Assembly (NCBI RefSeq): GCF_900182665.1 | Contig: NZ_FXTL01000001.1 | Location: forward strand, 124,001 to 188,000 | DNA length: 64,000 bases | Reading direction: 5' to 3' | From: Propioniciclava tarda | GTDB taxonomy: Bacteria > Actinomycetota > Actinomycetes > Propionibacteriales > Propionibacteriaceae | Part shown: piece by piece, positions 50,884 to 58,548 of the stretch | How positions within the stretch are numbered: the first letter of the stretch is position 1 | How the letters are laid out: every line of letters begins with the position of its first letter | Program-made: the position numbers and the translations under genes | The notes under the pieces: generated by a model | What the model saw: only the letters and a program-made list of their open reading frames with translations | The model's database searches: none | What the model was told of the DNA's origin: nothing

Positions 50884-52509
50884 TCAGGCCCGTGCCCAGG
50901 TGCGATAGCCGCCGTCCAGGTTGCGGGCGCGCTTGCCGTGTCCGGCCAGCAGCCGCGCCGCGATGTAGCCGCGCAGTCCCACCTGGCAATGGACGATGCT
51001 GTCGGCGTCCACCTCGTCGAGGCGTCCGCGCAGGTCGTCGACGGGGATGTTGATCGCGCCGGGGATCGCCCCGCGCGCGAACTCGCCCGGCGTCCGGACA
51101 TCGATCAGCTGGACGCCGCGGGCCACCTCCGCCTCGAGCTCGTGCCACTGGATCGTCTCGGTGAGCCCGTCGCGGAGGTTCTCGGCGATCATGCCGAGCA
51201 TGTTCACCGGGTCCTTGGCAGAGCCGAACTGCGGCGCATAGCTGAGTTCGAGATCGACCAGATCGGACGCCGTCAGGTCGCCCCGCATCGCGGTCGCGAT
51301 CACGTCGATGCGCTTGTCAACGCCGGATTCGCCGACGCCCTGCGCGCCCAGGATGGCGTCGGTGGCGGCGTCCACCACCAGCTTCAGCGACATGCCCTTC
51401 GCGCCCGGGTAGTAGCCGGCGTGGTCGGCCGGATGGGTGTGAATAACCCGGATGGCCCGCCCCGCCGCACGGGCCCGCTTCTCACTCCAGCCCGTCGCGG
51501 CGGCCTGCAGGCCGAACACCCCGACGATCGCCGTGTTGAGCACGGGCGGGAAGGCTTGGGCGCGTCCGGCGATGACGTCGGCGACGAGGCGACCCTGGCG
51601 GTTGGCAGGGTTGGCGAGCCAGTTGGCGGTGGGGGCGTCGTCGACGGCGTCCACCTTCACGACGGCGTCCCCGACGGCGAAGACCGACGGATCCGACGTG
51701 CGCTGCGAGGCGTCCACGATGATGCCGCCGCGGTCGGAGACGGCGAGTCCGGCGTCCTTGGCGAGCTGCGATTCGGGCCGGACGCCGATGGCCGCGACGA
51801 CGATCGTCGCGGGCAGCGTCTCGCCGGAGGTCAGGGTCAGATCGGACGCCCCGAGCGCGGTCGCAGACTGCCCGAGCAGCACCCGGACGCCGTTGGCCTC
51901 CAGGCGCGCCTGGACCAGCGCCGACATCTCGGGGTCGAGCGGCGCGAGCACCTGGTCGGCGAGCTCGACGACGGTGACGTCCCAGCCGCGGTGGACGAGG
52001 TTCTCGGCGACCTCGAGTCCGATGAAGCCGGCGCCCAGCACGACGGCCGACGTGGGGCCTCCGGACGCCTCAGCCGCGGCCAGGGCGTCGGACATGGCGT
52101 CGGTGTCCTCGATGTTGCGCAGGGTGAGGGCGCGGCTGATGCCGGGCAGGTCCGGGACGAAGGGGGACGCCCCCGGCGACAGGATGAGGTTGTCGTAGGC
52201 CTCGTCGGATTCGGTGCCGGACGCCAGCTCGCGCACGCGCACCGTCTTGGCCGCCCGGTCGATCGAGAGCACCTCATGCCCGACGCGGACGTCCAGGCCG
52301 AAGCGAGCGCCGAGGGACGCGGGTGTCTGCAGCAGCAGGGCGTCCCGCTCCTCGATGACGCCGCCGATGTAGTACGGCAGCCCGCAGTTCGCGAACGACA
52401 CGTAACCCGAGCGCTCGAACACCACGATCTCGGCGGACTCGTCCAGCCGACGCAACCTCGTCGCTGCCGACATGCCGCCCGCGACGCCTCCCACGATCAC
52501 TGTCTTCAT
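50884..52509 (-). CDS. coenzyme A disulfide / persulfide reductase with C-terminal rhodanese domain
   Basis: The 541-residue flavoprotein starts MKTVIVGGVAGGMSAATRLRR (FAD motif) and has the single redox Cys42 in SFANCGLPYYIGG of the CoADR/Nox group. It also has NAD-binding AVVLGAGFIGLEVAENL and ends in a rhodanese domain with active-site VHCQVGLRGYIAARLL. Such fusions reduce CoA persulfide or polysulfide using NAD(P)H and handle sulfane sulfur. The operator at 52529-52544 lies 20 bp before its ATG, so CstR-type control is expected. The start at 52509 is chosen over ATG 52521 because Met-Lys-Thr begins the FAD fold. Confidence 0.93.
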   Translation of the reverse strand: MKTVIVGGVAGGMSAATRLRRLDESAEIVVFERSGYVSFANCGLPYYIGGVIEERDALLLQTPASLGARFGLDVRVGHEVLSIDRAAKTVRVRELASGTESDEAYDNLILSPGASPFVPDLPGISRALTLRNIEDTDAMSDALAAAEASGGPTSAVVLGAGFIGLEVAENLVHRGWDVTVVELADQVLAPLDPEMSALVQARLEANGVRVLLGQSATALGASDLTLTSGETLPATIVVAAIGVRPESQLAKDAGLAVSDRGGIIVDASQRTSDPSVFAVGDAVVKVDAVDDAPTANWLANPANRQGRLVADVIAGRAQAFPPVLNTAIVGVFGLQAAATGWSEKRARAAGRAIRVIHTHPADHAGYYPGAKGMSLKLVVDAATDAILGAQGVGESGVDKRIDVIATAMRGDLTASDLVDLELSYAPQFGSAKDPVNMLGMIAENLRDGLTETIQWHELEAEVARGVQLIDVRTPGEFARGAIPGAINIPVDDLRGRLDEVDADSIVHCQVGLRGYIAARLLAGHGKRARNLDGGYRTWARA

Positions 52510-52528
52510 GGTCCACAGCATATCTAAG

Positions 52529-52544
52529 ATACCCCGGGGGGTAT
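52529..52544. promoter_or_regulatory. perfect CsoR/CstR-type operator before the reductase gene
   Basis: ATACCCCGGGGGGTAT has 7-base complementary arms (ATACCCC and GGGGTAT) around GG. This is the typical CsoR/CstR site, 20 bp upstream of the reductase ATG and partly followed by the AT-rich TATCTTAGATATG, which could be the promoter -10 region. Confidence 0.85.
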
Positions 52545-52554
52545 GAATCCATGA

Positions 52555-52651
52555 CGTCGGCGAGCAGCAGCGTCAGCGTCCGACCGGGGTCGCCCTCGAC
52601 CACGCCAACACCGCAGCGGATGAGGCCGGGATCGATCCAGAGCACCCGCAT
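52555..52651 (-). pseudogene. 5' fragment of a ruvC gene
   Basis: From ATG 52651, preceded by AAAGGAG, the minus strand codes MRVLWIDPGLIRCGVGVVEG then DPGRTLTLLLADVM. This matches the first about 30 residues of RuvC (RVLGIDPGLTRCGVGVV...), including the catalytic Asp, but with Trp for Gly and Ile for Thr. The similarity ends at the reductase operator, so only the start of ruvC remains. A complete ruvC is expected elsewhere in the genome. Confidence 0.7.
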
Positions 52652-52724
52652 CACCCAACTCCTTTGCCAAGCGCGTGCGTGTCGAGGCTGCTGGGCACAT
52701 GACGCCCCTCACTTCACGTCGGTC

Positions 52725-53828
52725 TCACCGCAATGGAAGGATCCCTCCGAACATCTCCCCTGGCTTCGCAGCCGGTAGCAGGATGTGGCGTTTCAGGGCG
52801 AGGCTCTCAGGATCGTATTCGCGCAATTCCGCGGGCCGGCCGGAGGAGTCCATCAGGACCACAGCTAGGGAATGATTCAGCTGTTCAAGCTGAACGATCC
52901 CGTGATCGAGATCCAGACCAACCACTTCACGGGTCTTCACGTTGACACGGGAGATATGTCGATAACTGTCCAGAGGGGCGAAGGCGGGTGTCATGGACGT
53001 GTGCCCGACGAAGAGATACTCACCGACCCGCCGCAGGAGGAAGGGTGACCGGCTGCCCAAGTCGATCTCCGATTGTTCGCCCGTGCGCAAGTCCACGAGC
53101 CCCAATAAGTCCTTCTCCCCGTTTTCGTCCGCAGTCACGGGGTAATAAAGCGTAGATCCATCAACAACCCCACTAAACACCATCAGGTTTGTGCGCCCTA
53201 GATCGATAACCCGCTCCAGCTTGAGGTTGCTGCGGGAGACCATATAGACCTTCGGTCGCGGAGCCTCGTCGAGGGTTGCTGCCAGCACGATATAGGAATC
53301 GCCCGCCACGATGATCTGACTGGTCAGCGCTTCTCCCAGCGGTTCCTCACCATCAACGACACCTCCGGCACTCATCCGAACGATGGACGCTTTGCTGCCC
53401 TGTGTTGTCGTCGCCACCACCCGGTCACCGTCACTTGTGAGTGCCTGAAACCAGCGGGGCTGTGTGGTGCTCGTGCGGATCCTGCATGTCCGTCGGTCCA
53501 TCGCCACTAACGTTGACCCCGAAGCATTCATGCCCGCCGCGAGGATCCACGTCGTGGAGGATGTCAGGTCGCGCTCGCCGTCATAACCTAGCCAAACGTC
53601 GCCCCCCGGAATGCTCGACTCGTTCGCACCCGTGATGATGCGTGTGCCTCCCGAGACTGACGAAGGAAGGGTCCAAAACGTCGCGAAAGCCTCGTTTTGG
53701 CAGGCGGACACTGCATCGGTTGAGGTTGGAGCTGTGCAGGCGCTTAGGGTGCCCATCAGCAAAATCAGGAGGGCCGCATGCACACCGAGTTTGGCGCAGT
53801 GCGCCTGCTGGTAACCCTTAGTAGGCAT
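52725..53828 (-). CDS. lipoprotein with predicted beta-propeller fold
   Basis: The 367-residue product has a lipoprotein signal (LGVHAALLILLMGTLSAC). Its remaining sequence is rich in beta strands with repeating patterns such as SDGDRVVATTTQGSKASIVR, AGDSYIVLAATLDEAPRPKV and VDLRTGEQSEIDLGSRSPF, as in WD40-like or PQQ-like propellers. I recognise no catalytic site. Codon use is clearly less GC-rich than the neighbours and the hexamer GGACGC occurs only once in about 2 kb, so transfer is likely. Its ATG lies inside the end of the adjacent peptidase-like gene (11-bp overlap), so the two are one operon. Confidence 0.75.
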   Translation of the reverse strand: MPTKGYQQAHCAKLGVHAALLILLMGTLSACTAPTSTDAVSACQNEAFATFWTLPSSVSGGTRIITGANESSIPGGDVWLGYDGERDLTSSTTWILAAGMNASGSTLVAMDRRTCRIRTSTTQPRWFQALTSDGDRVVATTTQGSKASIVRMSAGGVVDGEEPLGEALTSQIIVAGDSYIVLAATLDEAPRPKVYMVSRSNLKLERVIDLGRTNLMVFSGVVDGSTLYYPVTADENGEKDLLGLVDLRTGEQSEIDLGSRSPFLLRRVGEYLFVGHTSMTPAFAPLDSYRHISRVNVKTREVVGLDLDHGIVQLEQLNHSLAVVLMDSSGRPAELREYDPESLALKRHILLPAAKPGEMFGGILPLR

Positions 53829-54576
53829 GGTAGATGGTCCGAATCTTCGGGTTGGCGCCGCCTATCAGTTCGTAGGGATGGATTGCCCACAAGAATGCGC
53901 TCGTGTCGAGATTGATTGAGGCTGTGTCCTTGAAGGCGGCCCAAACCAACTGAGAGCAGTAGAACTTCGATCTGGTATCAACGTCATAGAAGTTGGAATT
54001 GTATGGCTTCCCGATCCCAGCGCTGCTGTAGTTCGCGAATGCGCCCGCTTGGCGTGCGGCATAGTCTCCAGCTGCCGAATCTTGCGCGACGCTGGTTCCA
54101 ATGACCGTTCCGCCAAACACATCCCATGTGCGTGCTGCCCACAGCCGCGCTTGTGTCCAACGAACACCTTCACGAAGTGATTCGACGATGGAGTACTGCG
54201 AGTACACCATAGCCGCGTGTCCAGTGTAGGGCTGATACCAATAGGTGGCGTTGTTGGTCGTCGGCATTTCTACCAAGAAGGTGCCCCGTCGAGTGGGGAA
54301 TGAGCCCGATAGCACGGTCGACTGAACTGTCGATCCCTTGCTGGAAGTCGCCTTAGTCGCATCTTTGTCGGGTGCTATGGAAGACCCCTTGGCCTTCTTG
54401 ATGAGGCTTGCCAGCTCTCTTTGACCCTCAGCCGATGATTCGATCGGTTTCGGGCCCGCAACCGCCGTGATGGTTTCGGCTTGGACCGGAATCGCTCCCA
54501 TCAAGACGGTGGCGCCGATAATGAGTGGCGCCGCGATCAGACCTGCGAGATGGGCTCGCCCGAAATGCTCCTTCAT
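53818..54576 (-). CDS. secreted YiiX/NlpC-P60-like cysteine peptidase or amidase
   Basis: The 252-residue product begins with a signal peptide (LIAAPLIIGATVLMGAIPVQA) and a charged spacer. It carries GHAAMVYSQ (candidate His) and later DTRSKFYCSQLVWAAFKD (candidate catalytic Cys). The order His before Cys is that of permuted papain-like YiiX/YebB and NlpC/P60-related enzymes, which act on cell-wall peptides or lipids. The true start is probably 54576 (MKEHFGRAHL), following AGGAGC. Composition is low in GC for this genome, as with the next gene. It could hydrolyse envelope or host substrates; the target is unknown. Confidence 0.78.
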   Translation of the reverse strand: MKEHFGRAHLAGLIAAPLIIGATVLMGAIPVQAETITAVAGPKPIESSAEGQRELASLIKKAKGSSIAPDKDATKATSSKGSTVQSTVLSGSFPTRRGTFLVEMPTTNNATYWYQPYTGHAAMVYSQYSIVESLREGVRWTQARLWAARTWDVFGGTVIGTSVAQDSAAGDYAARQAGAFANYSSAGIGKPYNSNFYDVDTRSKFYCSQLVWAAFKDTASINLDTSAFLWAIHPYELIGGANPKIRTIYHAY

Positions 54577-54693
54577 GATGTGCTCCTGTTCATAGGGGGG
54601 ATGCCTCATGCTATTCCGCCCAAGTGGCGTCGATAACGGGAAGATTTACCCGGGGGGTGGGTGACCCCTGCCTCAGCGCATGGGAGCCAGCAT

Positions 54694-55692
54694 TCAGTGG
54701 TGCTTGGCGGTGTCGAGGATGCGTCCGGCGTCCACCCCGGGACGGTGCACGTACGTCAACGCAACCTTGGCGACGATCCGGGTGGTGTAGACCCAGCCGT
54801 TGCGCGTGACCGAGCCGGCCTTGAGACCCGTCGCCGGCGCCCATTCCAGGTGCTCGACCTGACGGTCGCCTGGAATGCTGCCCGAGCACTTCACGCTGGC
54901 AGTCGGTCGGGCCATGGACTCGGCTCCGACGAACGGTTCCTTGGGCCAGGTCGAGTAGGCGCACCAGTCGGACCCGAGGGCCGTCCCGGTCGTCCAGGTG
55001 GCAGGCACATCGACCGAGACTCCGCCGAGCTTCACGGTCCGCGTGGCGGATGCCGCCGCCGTCGTCGACGCGGGCGAGCTCTGGTTCTGGTCGGTGCTGT
55101 CCGTCTCGTTCGCCGCCGGCGTCGCACCAGCAGCAGCCCCGGCCGCGCTCTGCCGAGCGGACGCCGGCTCACCACCCCCCGCGGCGGCCATCGACGACAC
55201 CGGCATCGCGGAGCCGGCCCTGAACATCGGAAGGATCACCACGGCCCCCAGCGGCACCGCGACGAGGACCGCTGCCGCCGCCGCGAGCCAGGCCAACACC
55301 GGACGCCGCCGGCCCCGCAGCGGAGTGACCGCGGCGCGGCCCTCTCCCGCGAGCACGTCGGACGGCTCGACCGGCGCGACCACGGCCGGCGCCGCGATGG
55401 ACCCAAGAGGCGCGTCCGAGATGCCCTCCACGAAGGCGTTGCTAACGGGCGCGACGGTCAGCAACGACAGATCGTCAGCCGCAGCCGTGCCGCGCTGCTT
55501 GGCGCGCACCTCGGCCAGCATCCGCAGCGCCGACGGGTCGAGTTCGCGGAAGCCGACGTCCGTGGCGTGCCCGGCGAGGGCGGTTCGGAAGGCGTCCGCC
55601 TCCAGGCCGAAGTCAGCCAGCTCGCCCGCGGCGTCCCCACCGGACCCCTGGGGATCGGGGCCGACGGCGTCCGGACGGAAGGGGTCGCTCAT
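54694..55692 (-). CDS. probable membrane-bound anti-sigma or sigma-associated protein
   Basis: The 332-residue product has a cytosolic N-terminal part (DAFRTALAGHATDVGFRELDP), one membrane helix (LAWLAAAAAVLVAVPLGAVVILP), a Ser/Thr/Ala-rich linker and an extracytoplasmic domain (KLGGVSVDVPATWTTGTALG). Its ATG overlaps the stop of the sigma gene (ATGA), the usual arrangement for a sigma factor and its membrane-anchored partner. No zinc-binding HxxxCxxC motif is seen, so the binding mode would differ from classic ZAS anti-sigma factors. The extracytoplasmic part may sense envelope stress. Confidence 0.7.
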   Translation of the reverse strand: MSDPFRPDAVGPDPQGSGGDAAGELADFGLEADAFRTALAGHATDVGFRELDPSALRMLAEVRAKQRGTAAADDLSLLTVAPVSNAFVEGISDAPLGSIAAPAVVAPVEPSDVLAGEGRAAVTPLRGRRRPVLAWLAAAAAVLVAVPLGAVVILPMFRAGSAMPVSSMAAAGGGEPASARQSAAGAAAGATPAANETDSTDQNQSSPASTTAAASATRTVKLGGVSVDVPATWTTGTALGSDWCAYSTWPKEPFVGAESMARPTASVKCSGSIPGDRQVEHLEWAPATGLKAGSVTRNGWVYTTRIVAKVALTYVHRPGVDAGRILDTAKHH

Positions 55693-56189
55693 CGCTCACC
55701 TCCCAGGGACTTGCGCAGCGCAGCCAGCGCTCGAAACACGTGCGAGCGGGCGGTCGCCTCGGTCGTGCCGAGCGCGAGCGCGATCTCGGCGAACGGGAGG
55801 TCGTGATAGAAGCGCAGCACGACCGCCGCGCGCTGCAACGGCGGCAGGTCCCGACACAGGCGCCAGGCCTGGTCGGCATCGTCGACCTCGTGGGTCGGGT
55901 CGGGGGTGCGCTCGCGTCCCCAGTCGGCGACCGGATCCGCGACCGGCGTGACGCGTCCGGTCTTGCGCCAGCGGCTGACCGACGCGTTCACGATCGAGCG
56001 GTTCACGTAGGCGTCCACGTGCCCGGACCGGACGACCGCGTCCCACTTGGGGAGGAGACCGACGAGGGCGTCCTGGACGCAGTCGAGCGCGTCCTCGCGG
56101 TGGTGCGTGACGAGGTAGGCGAACCGTTGCAGCGCGACCGAGCGCCGGCGGACGTAGTCGTCGAACGACTCGTAGCCTTCCTCGGTCAT
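55689..56189 (-). CDS. SigE-family ECF RNA polymerase sigma factor
   Basis: The 166-residue protein has sigma region 2 (LQRFAYLVTHHREDALDCVQDALVGLLPKW, read in parts) and region 4 (LPPLQRAAVVLRFYHDLPFAEIALALGTTEATARSHVFRALAALRKSL, read in parts) with its helix-turn-helix. It matches the actinobacterial SigE (group 40s) family, which directs transcription of small stress or envelope regulons. The start at 56189 has AGAGGTGG about 8 bp upstream. The stop overlaps the partner gene. A broken relative is seen at 50016. Confidence 0.92.
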   Translation of the reverse strand: MTEEGYESFDDYVRRRSVALQRFAYLVTHHREDALDCVQDALVGLLPKWDAVVRSGHVDAYVNRSIVNASVSRWRKTGRVTPVADPVADWGRERTPDPTHEVDDADQAWRLCRDLPPLQRAAVVLRFYHDLPFAEIALALGTTEATARSHVFRALAALRKSLGGER

Positions 56190-56430
56190 GCCGCGGACCA
56201 CCTCTGTGCAGGTCACACCCTGACTACGCCGCTTGGACGCCGTTCGTTGCGGGGGTGACGTCGTGTCGCCAGTCTGCAGGGCTGACAGGCCTTCTGGCGA
56301 GGGTCTCAGAGGCGCGTTCGCGGGTCTGCGTGACGCAACCCGGATTTAGTCACTCTCAGTGCTCGGCTTCGAGACTCTCGGTCGCCTCCGGGCTCGTGAC
56401 ACCCCTCCGTCGGACTCCTATCCTCGGCTC

Positions 56431-56673
56431 ATGGACGAACGCCCCATCGATCCAGACGACTACTCGCGCCAGGCGCACGCCGTGGTCCTCGCCGGCCTGC
56501 CGATCACAGCACACCATCCCGCCACCCCCGAGGGTCAGATCGAGCAGTGGGGTCTGATCGCCGGACGCCTCTCCCGGTCCCGGGGGTGGCGCCGCGTCGC
56601 GGCGAACGTGCTTGTCGTGGCGCTGTTGCTGCTGATGCTGGTCCTCGGGTTGCCGCTGGTGGCGGTCGGCTGA
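56431..56673 (+). CDS. small membrane protein of unknown function
   Basis: The 80-residue product begins MDERPIDPDDYSRQAHAVVL and ends in one hydrophobic helix (VAANVLVVALLLLMLVLGLPLVAV). No family is recognised. There is no clear ribosome site, but CTATCCT lies about 10 bp before the ATG and could be a -10 box of a leaderless gene. Confidence 0.5.
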   Translation: MDERPIDPDDYSRQAHAVVLAGLPITAHHPATPEGQIEQWGLIAGRLSRSRGWRRVAANVLVVALLLLMLVLGLPLVAVG

Positions 56674-56703
56674 CCCGCGCCTGGCGGCGATCAATCGGAC
56701 GCC

Positions 56704-57075
56704 TCAGCCGACGAGCGGCGTCCCCTCGGGAGTGGTCCTGACCCACAGTTGACCGCCCGCCTCGCGGCACTCCACCACGGAGGCGTGCCGTCCGGCCACC
56801 TCGGACCATGGGCGTCCCGGCGCCCGGACGCACGTGCCGTCGGCCACGAACTCCCAGCCGTGGGCGTCGCAGACGAGGCGTCCGAAGAAGGTGCGGCGTC
56901 CGGACGACAGCGGAAAGTCCTTGTGTGGACAACGGTCGATGAACACCGCCGGACGCCCGCGCGCGGCCCGCCAGACGACCAGCGCCACGCCGGCCAAGAC
57001 GATCCGCTGGGGCTGTTTGGTGACCTCGGCGGACGCGACGAGCGGCGTCCAGGTGCCGGAGGCGTCCGCGGTCAT
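56704..57075 (-). CDS. Rieske [2Fe-2S] protein
   Basis: The 123-residue product has CPHKDFPLSSGRRTFFGRL and then CDAHGWEFVADGTCV, which is the Cys-x-His...Cys-x-x-His Rieske site. Its first half reads like that of the oxygenase at 22764-23714 (WTPLVASAEVTKQPQRIVLAGVALVVW against WTPILPLSALGKAPQRAVLAGVPLVLW, read in parts), but there is no catalytic iron domain. It may be an electron carrier for such an oxygenase. The ATG at 57075 precedes the shared region. Confidence 0.85.
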   Translation of the reverse strand: MTADASGTWTPLVASAEVTKQPQRIVLAGVALVVWRAARGRPAVFIDRCPHKDFPLSSGRRTFFGRLVCDAHGWEFVADGTCVRAPGRPWSEVAGRHASVVECREAGGQLWVRTTPEGTPLVG

Positions 57076-57263
57076 GGAGGCGAGTCTACGAGTCACGGAC
57101 GCGTCGGAGCCGCGCCGCTCGGCGCTCTTGCCTGCTGCCCGCCGACGGGCGGTCGACTGCGACGTGCGGCTCCGCCGGGAGACCGGACGAGGCGGACGAC
57201 GCCGTGACAGGGAGCCGAGCCTGCGGCGTCCGAGGGTGGTGAAACCGGCCAGACGGCTAGGCG

Positions 57264-58124
57264 TCAGGCAATCATGTGATCGTCGCCGGCGCCGACCTCG
57301 GGCTCGCCGTGATGCTTCTTCTTCTTGCGGATCGGGGTGCCGTCGAAGGTCTGATCCATCTCGAGGGCGGGGAAGGAAACCGCCGGCATCGACACCGGCT
57401 TGGCCGGCACGCCGGCGACGGTCGTGTGCGGCGGAACGTCGCGCAGGACGACTGATCCGGCGCCGATCTTGGCGCCCTCGCCGACCTTGATATTGCCCAG
57501 GACCTTGGCTCCGGCGCCGATCATGACGCCGCGACCGATCTTGGGATGCCGGTCGCCGCCGATCTTGCCGGTGCCGCCGAGGGTGACCTCGTGGAGCATC
57601 GAGAAGTCGTCCTCGATGACGGCCGTCTCGCCGATGACGACCGAGGTCGCGTGGTCGAAGAGCAGGCCCTTGCCGAGGCGCGCGCCCGGGTGGATGTCGA
57701 CGGCGAAGACCTCGGAGATCCGCGACTGGAGGAACAGGGCGAGGGGCTCGCGGCGGGCCATCCAGTAGTGGTGGGCGACCCGGTAGGCCTGAATCGAGTG
57801 GAAGCCCTTGAAGTACAGCAGCGGCGTCGAGTAGCCGCGGCAGGCCGGGTCGCGCTGCATCACGGCCTGCAGGTCGGCGCGGATGGCGTCCTTGACCGGT
57901 CCGTCGCAGCAGAACACAGGCTCGATCAGGTCGCGCAGGGTGAGCGCGTTGAGGACGGGGCTCTCGAGTTTGGCGGCGAGCAGGTACGACAGGGCGGATT
58001 CGAGCGAGTTGTGCCCGAGGACGACCGTGTTGAGGAAGCCGGCCAGCGCCGGCTCCGCGGCGGCGTCCGCCAGCGCCTCGGACCGGATGCGGTCCCAGAT
58101 CTGGTCATCGCTGACGATGCGCAT
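57264..58124 (-). CDS. cysE: serine O-acetyltransferase
   Basis: The 286-residue protein has the alpha-helical CysE N-terminus (DRIRSEALADAAAEPALAGF) and the left-handed beta-helix with VDIHPGARLGKGLLFDHATS, GETAVIEDDFSMLHEVTLGG, GDRHPKIGRGVMIGAGAKVLGN and GAGSVVL. It makes O-acetylserine, the precursor of cysteine. The C-terminal extension TFDGTPIRKKKKHHGEPEVG is unusual and basic. It is the long, E. coli-like form rather than the short form common in gram-positives. GGGAGGA precedes the ATG at 58124. No cysK is adjacent. Confidence 0.95.
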   Translation of the reverse strand: MRIVSDDQIWDRIRSEALADAAAEPALAGFLNTVVLGHNSLESALSYLLAAKLESPVLNALTLRDLIEPVFCCDGPVKDAIRADLQAVMQRDPACRGYSTPLLYFKGFHSIQAYRVAHHYWMARREPLALFLQSRISEVFAVDIHPGARLGKGLLFDHATSVVIGETAVIEDDFSMLHEVTLGGTGKIGGDRHPKIGRGVMIGAGAKVLGNIKVGEGAKIGAGSVVLRDVPPHTTVAGVPAKPVSMPAVSFPALEMDQTFDGTPIRKKKKHHGEPEVGAGDDHMIA

Positions 58125-58548
58125 GGATCCTCCCGGGTGCGTCGGCGTGTGGGTCACGAAGTCGGCGGGTCTGATCAGGCTCACGCCTGGCACCAACAAC
58201 GGCGCGCGTCCGGGTGTTCCCCGGTCGCAGTGCGGCCCATGGGGGTGACCTTAGGGTCGGGACGCCGTCAGCGGGCTCCGTCTCGGGTCGCGGCCGTGGA
58301 CCAACACGGTTTTCGTCACTCTCAAGGGCGCTGGACGTTGTAGTCGCGGCGGATTCGTCCTTGAGAGGGACGAGATCCGGGTTGGGCGGGCTGGGGTGCC
58401 TGGGTGGTGGGGGTCGTTGGCGGGGATGGCACGGGTTGACTCCGGCGAGAGGGCGATCGGGCCGTCGGCGTCCCCAGATCGGACCGGGCGGATCGGCGTC
58501 CGGCCCCGCCTCGCGGGTTTTGTCAGTGGGGGTTCGTAGGGTTCGAGC
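58125..58548. other. intergenic region between cysE and sbcD
   Basis: This 424-bp divergent gap has one notable signal: CTCTCAAGG at 58319-58327 and CCTTGAGAG at 58359-58367, exact complements with 31 bases between them, in a less GC-rich patch. It may serve the cysE or sbcD promoter. No credible reading frame was found. Confidence 0.45.
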
